From Cyrtobacter comes (GTDB lineage: Bacteria; Pseudomonadota; Alphaproteobacteria; Rickettsiales; Midichloriaceae): a DNA stretch of 18,223 nucleotides. Location of the stretch: positions 1 through 18,223 of the forward strand of contig NZ_JARGYT010000019.1 in the NCBI RefSeq assembly GCF_034470605.1. The letters are read 5' to 3'. The notes under the pieces are model-generated. The model saw nothing but the letters and a program-made list of their open reading frames with translations. It made no database searches and was not told the DNA's origin. Position numbers and translations under genes: made by a program. This document shows positions 14,937 through 18,223 of this stretch, piece by piece (positions within the stretch are counted from its first letter, which is position 1; the number at the start of each line of letters is the position of its first letter).

Positions 14937-15905
14937 TTACCTCATTGCATTATTTATTAGTTGTTTATTATTTTCCTTAATGGCTGTACTCACTGCTGTA
15001 TATGTCTGAGATTTTAGCATGCTATCTGAGAATTTGTTGATACTATCAGCATTATCCACCATTCCATGATTACTAATATTATCTTTGTCCTGTGCTACAC
15101 TGCTTCTTAATATCTTAAGTTCTTCTGTTATATTTCCTAAATGAAACAGGACCTCACCAGATAATTTAGAAATTTCAGAGTGAATATCGGACAATTCGCG
15201 TACAAAACCATGTAATGACTCTTGGGTTATTGGTATGCTAATCTTGCTGTTATCAGCTAATTTATTCAAAAATGAAGCCATGCAATTTAGAAGTTTCTCG
15301 AACACTAGTGCGGTTGGTAGCTCAATCTCTGATCCAGCTAATACTCTTGTTTTTACACCACCATTATAAAAATCTCTTGGTCTTATAACATTATTGATTC
15401 TATAAATATCTAATAATTCAGTTGCGGCTTTTGGTATTGCCTCTCTTTCTACGTAATCTCCGCTGAAAATTGCAGAATTATCTACTACGCTTCTTTTATT
15501 GATATAAGATAGTATTGTATTAAACTTGCTGCTTATAGTTTTATATAAAATTTCTGAATGTTGCTCGTTAAACAATTCGCTTGCTGAAAATTGCCCGGAT
15601 TCGTTAGCGATATTACTTACAAAATCGGTGATATTAGTTAGCGCATCATTTAAATCAGACATTATCTGAATGTTATTTTCTAATATTTTTATTTTCGTTT
15701 CATTTTTTGTAGATCTCTGATAAAGCGCTTGTGCGTCTCTGGCTTCGCGTGGTTTTATATCTGCATCAATTGAAAAGCCTGTGTTGTAAAATTGCCTTCC
15801 TGCCGCTATATTTGATGCATATTTTTTGAGGTCATTATTGTTTTCATATGCGCAGCGTCCTCTATTTAAGGCAGAAGCAGCGCCACAACCATTCATTGAA
15901 GCCAT
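14937..15905 (-). CDS. flgL: Flagellar hook-filament junction protein FlgL (divergent)
   Basis: FlgL (HAP3) joins the hook, through FlgK, to the flagellin filament outside the cell. The 322-residue length fits. The N-terminal region has the flagellin/FlgL helical pattern, with LKKYASNIAAGRQFYNTG (26-43) in the position of the family SSGxRI block, then a coiled-coil-prone stretch NETKIKILENNIQIMSDLND. The C-terminus SINKFSDSMLKSQTYTAVST followed by IKENNKQLINNAMR matches the terminal D0 helix. The middle is poorly conserved. Two cysteines (C7, C18) near the N-terminus are unusual for exported flagellar rod, hook or filament proteins. It starts 9 bases after the flgK stop and ends 2 bases before the lipoprotein start, so the three form one operon. 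Confidence 0.8.
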   Translation of the reverse strand: MASMNGCGAASALNRGRCAYENNNDLKKYASNIAAGRQFYNTGFSIDADIKPREARDAQALYQRSTKNETKIKILENNIQIMSDLNDALTNITDFVSNIANESGQFSASELFNEQHSEILYKTISSKFNTILSYINKRSVVDNSAIFSGDYVEREAIPKAATELLDIYRINNVIRPRDFYNGGVKTRVLAGSEIELPTALVFEKLLNCMASFLNKLADNSKISIPITQESLHGFVRELSDIHSEISKLSGEVLFHLGNITEELKILRSSVAQDKDNISNHGMVDNADSINKFSDSMLKSQTYTAVSTAIKENNKQLINNAMR

Positions 15906-15914
15906 ATAAAATAC

Positions 15915-18080
15915 CTATCTTCTAAATTCATCTATCAAGTTTCTCTCTAAGTCCTGTGTTTGTTTAATAATGTGAGACATAGCTTGCATTAAGGTAGTAA
16001 TTTCATGCAATTTACGAAGATATTCTTCTAATGGATTTTTATGTATGTCTTGATGAATTTTATCAATGGCCTGAAATTTTTGATCTTCAAATTTGGTGTT
16101 ATTACTGTATTTATTATAGTGGCGCTCTACATCTAGTGTGAAATCTACAAATTTAGATCTAAACAGCCCAATAGTTTCCGTATAGCGATGAATTGCGTCT
16201 ATACTACCACCAGCAACATAATAACCTTCACCTTTACCATCGACAAGACCACCTTTTACATTTCCTAAAGAGAGATGATCTACAGCACTGCTATGTACTT
16301 GGAATAATTTTGAGATATCACTATCACTATCAAAAATTGATCTATCTCTTGAATAGGATAAAAATAAATCATTTAATCCAAAAAAGTTCATCAATGACTC
16401 GTGCGAATCATCGACTTTATGCGTCATGACAAATTTTAGGCCATCTTTTGAAGCTATTTCTAAAAATCCATTATCTAACGGATCAGAAATCTCAGCTCCG
16501 TGTCTATTTTTCAAAGAAAGAAATAATTCTTGAGATAAATTTTCATCGTAAACATTGCCCTTCTTATTCACTACCTCTTCTATACTAAGCTTTTTATTTA
16601 ATAAACCATTTATCAATGTAGAGCCATCATTTCCTATTTCATAGATCACCGTTGCTTCTGAATTTTCAGAAAGCATTTTAACTTCGGCCCTAAGAGGAAA
16701 TGCTAAAGTACCAGAAGGTATGCTGGCCTCATACTCTAATCCGATAGCTTCTTGCTGTTTCGTCCTAGACAGGCTTGCAGCATAACTTTTCGTATTTTGA
16801 TCCTTAAATATCTCATTACCTATACCGTCTTTTAAAATAAAACTTTCAATGAAAAATTTGGTACCATCCTGAAATTCATCTCCTAAATTAAGCTCAAATC
16901 CAAATTTTACTTTATTTCCTTGAGTGATTTCAGGTGTGTTGATAAGCATCTTCACATCTAAAAATTGGCCTATACTTAAAGAATGTCCGCTAGGATTATA
17001 TAAACTAGAAACTGCATCAATAAGTGATTGTACATTTGCATCTTTTCCATTTTTTCCCTTTAAAGAAGCGAGATCTATTTCTAAATTTTTCATATAAGCT
17101 TCCATAGGGCTGGTGCTTTCATCTGGCATAATACCAATTTGTAAAATACCAGAATTTGGTATTACGCTTTGGAGTGTTAATTCGCGCTGACCGGATAGTA
17201 TCTCGACCCCATTTTGTGGCATGAAGTTATTATGTAGCTTATTTATTGTTGCTAAGAATGAATTAAATGTGGCATTTATCCAACGCTGATGTGAGTATAA
17301 ATCTTCATTCTTTGCTTTGATGAGGCCTGAGATGCTGCCAGCTTCCATCTTAGAATTACTATTATCTGGTAGATGCACCACTTGTGCTCCGCCAAAAATC
17401 TCATATCCTGCTGAGTCCTTTCTACTGAGTACTATGGCCCCTTTACTGAATCCTGTACTCATAATATCTTCATCAGATGTAACATATTTAAGGAATGATG
17501 ATGTATCTCCATTTGCCAGCAGCATACCTGTACTTGCTCCATTTAGCTGGATTAATCCATCTGCATCAAAAGAAAACTCAATATCTATATATTCACTTAG
17601 TGTGGCAAGTTGTCCTAATATAGCGGCTTGTATTTCAGATTTTTTTGTTCCTGGCTTTTCGCCTCTCAGAGAGTTATTTGCTTCGCGTATATTATCTAAT
17701 ATTCCATTTACATGAAATATTGAATCCGATATTTTTTTATCGAGATCTGAATCTAGTTCATTAAATCCAGTATTTGCATTACCAAAGAACTGTACCAATT
17801 CTTTTAAAGAATTTATAGCATCGATTCTTTGTATCTTGCTGTTTGATGTTATATTTTGAATGCTATTCATTACATTTTGAAAGTGATCTACAGCATATCC
17901 GCCATCACCTATCCTTCCCATAATGTTCTGTATACTGCTTGCAACTTTTTCTCTTTCTGAATTTTCATGTGTTTTTGCTATGCAGTGATTTCTCTCACTA
18001 ATAACCTGTTCTGAGATCTCGAGGTCATAATCAATATCAACTGGAAGATTTGGGCCTTTATATATAATGCCTGTATTCAA
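15915..18080 (-). CDS. flgK: Flagellar hook-associated protein FlgK, N-terminus apparently missing
   Basis: FlgK (HAP1) is the first junction protein on the hook. The reading frame gives 721 residues from TTG 18080. Helical D1-like segments lie at about 20-180 (NIMGRIGDGGYAVDHFQNVM, SLKELVQFFGN). A DLYSHQRWINATFNSFLATI segment (about 258-277) fits the end of the conserved N-terminal half. A large beta-rich insert covers about 280-600. The C-terminal helix EEYLRKLHEITTLMQAMSHI (about 686-705), continuing IKQTQDLERNLIDEF, fits the D0 coil. It is longer than most FlgK (450-650). The canonical start (helix and SNNIANANTxGYxRQ block) is absent. The frame stays open from 18080 up to 18134 (TNVERSQNPDAV...) and then stops at TAA 18135-18137. 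The TTG lacks a properly spaced ribosome-binding site. I infer 5' truncation. Confidence 0.78.
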   Translation of the reverse strand: MNTGIIYKGPNLPVDIDYDLEISEQVISERNHCIAKTHENSEREKVASSIQNIMGRIGDGGYAVDHFQNVMNSIQNITSNSKIQRIDAINSLKELVQFFGNANTGFNELDSDLDKKISDSIFHVNGILDNIREANNSLRGEKPGTKKSEIQAAILGQLATLSEYIDIEFSFDADGLIQLNGASTGMLLANGDTSSFLKYVTSDEDIMSTGFSKGAIVLSRKDSAGYEIFGGAQVVHLPDNSNSKMEAGSISGLIKAKNEDLYSHQRWINATFNSFLATINKLHNNFMPQNGVEILSGQRELTLQSVIPNSGILQIGIMPDESTSPMEAYMKNLEIDLASLKGKNGKDANVQSLIDAVSSLYNPSGHSLSIGQFLDVKMLINTPEITQGNKVKFGFELNLGDEFQDGTKFFIESFILKDGIGNEIFKDQNTKSYAASLSRTKQQEAIGLEYEASIPSGTLAFPLRAEVKMLSENSEATVIYEIGNDGSTLINGLLNKKLSIEEVVNKKGNVYDENLSQELFLSLKNRHGAEISDPLDNGFLEIASKDGLKFVMTHKVDDSHESLMNFFGLNDLFLSYSRDRSIFDSDSDISKLFQVHSSAVDHLSLGNVKGGLVDGKGEGYYVAGGSIDAIHRYTETIGLFRSKFVDFTLDVERHYNKYSNNTKFEDQKFQAIDKIHQDIHKNPLEEYLRKLHEITTLMQAMSHIIKQTQDLERNLIDEFRR

Positions 18081-18127
18081 TTTTACTGCATCTGGATTTT
18101 GGCTCCTTTCTACGTTTGTATGTATTA

Positions 18128-18223
18128 GGCACTGTTAACAAAGGTTTTGCCAAATAATGGAAAAGATGCAATATTATATTGGAGGCGATAAATATGGTAT
18201 TTAGATGGATAAAAGGTTGTTTC
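18128..18223 (+). mobile_element. Possible edge of an insertion sequence at the 5' end of flgK
   Basis: From 18128 the sequence GGCACTGTTAACAAA resembles the terminal repeat of some IS families (IS6-type ends begin GGCACTGTTGCAAA). It abruptly ends the flgK frame. Downstream, GGAGG (18181-18185) precedes ATG 18194 by 8 bases, with an open frame to the window end (MVFRWIKGCF). Another frame reads KMQYYIGGDKYGI, stop, MDKRL, faintly like the middle of IS66 TnpB. The two hints point to different families, and the window ends after 96 bases, so the identity is open. Confidence 0.3.

Noticed and set aside
1..18223. CRISPR array, rRNA, tRNA or prophage
   Set aside because: No regularly spaced repeats, no rRNA-like conserved stretches, no cloverleaf, and no phage structural genes are visible.

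Overview
The window is strongly AT-rich bacterial DNA. Its gene content suggests an obligately host-associated alphaproteobacterium of the order Rickettsiales. The evidence is a divergent NtrX-type regulator without the sigma-54 contact loop, an infA-maf pair, a non-mevalonate isoprenoid gene (dxr, absent from Rickettsia but kept by several sister families), decayed insertion sequences, and a large effector-like protein with ubiquitin/SUMO-protease-like motifs. Hook-filament junction genes (flgK, flgL) point to a flagellar lineage such as the Midichloriaceae or relatives. The family assignment is inference, not proof.

Layout. Bases 1-450 hold a frameshifted IS630-type transposase remnant. Bases 509-2948 hold three housekeeping genes on the minus strand: ntrX-like, cutA and ruvA. 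Bases 3126-8366 form a tightly packed plus-strand operon: uvrD/pcrA, uppS, cdsA, dxr and an RluD-family pseudouridine synthase. The first four overlap end to start, and the last follows dxr after 5 bases. A 28-base perfect palindrome at 8444-8471 separates this operon from the convergent 959-residue gene at 8474-11353. Divergent from that gene is an MsbA/Atm1-like ABC exporter (11651-13444). A 318-base gap with repeats and a probable promoter leads to infA-maf (13763-14639). A second inverted repeat (14700-14726) separates maf from a convergent flagellar operon on the minus strand: flgK (18080 down to 15915), flgL, and a 67-residue lipoprotein.

How the genes work together. dxr makes the first committed intermediate of the MEP pathway, and uppS turns its isoprenoid products into the lipid carrier for cell-wall glycans. 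cdsA makes CDP-diacylglycerol for phospholipids, so the operon centre is an envelope-lipid supply module. In most Proteobacteria it lies between frr and rseP-bamA; here it lies between a helicase gene and an rRNA-modification gene. flgK and flgL encode the two junction proteins between hook and filament. The flgK reading frame lacks the usual N-terminal segment, and the sequence beyond it looks like the edge of a mobile element, so the gene may be broken.

The most interesting object is the 959-residue protein. It has an N-terminal solenoid of about nine leucine-rich-like repeats, then a CE-clan (Ulp1/C48-like) cysteine-protease module with His500, Asp520, Gln567 and Cys575. An acidic repeat linker follows, and then a region that repeats the same motif order (His770, Asn787, Gln821, Cys829), which I read as a second, divergent CE-like module. 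A two-module enzyme of this kind behind a target-recognition solenoid would fit a secreted host-ubiquitin/SUMO-directed effector. That role is inference from sequence motifs.
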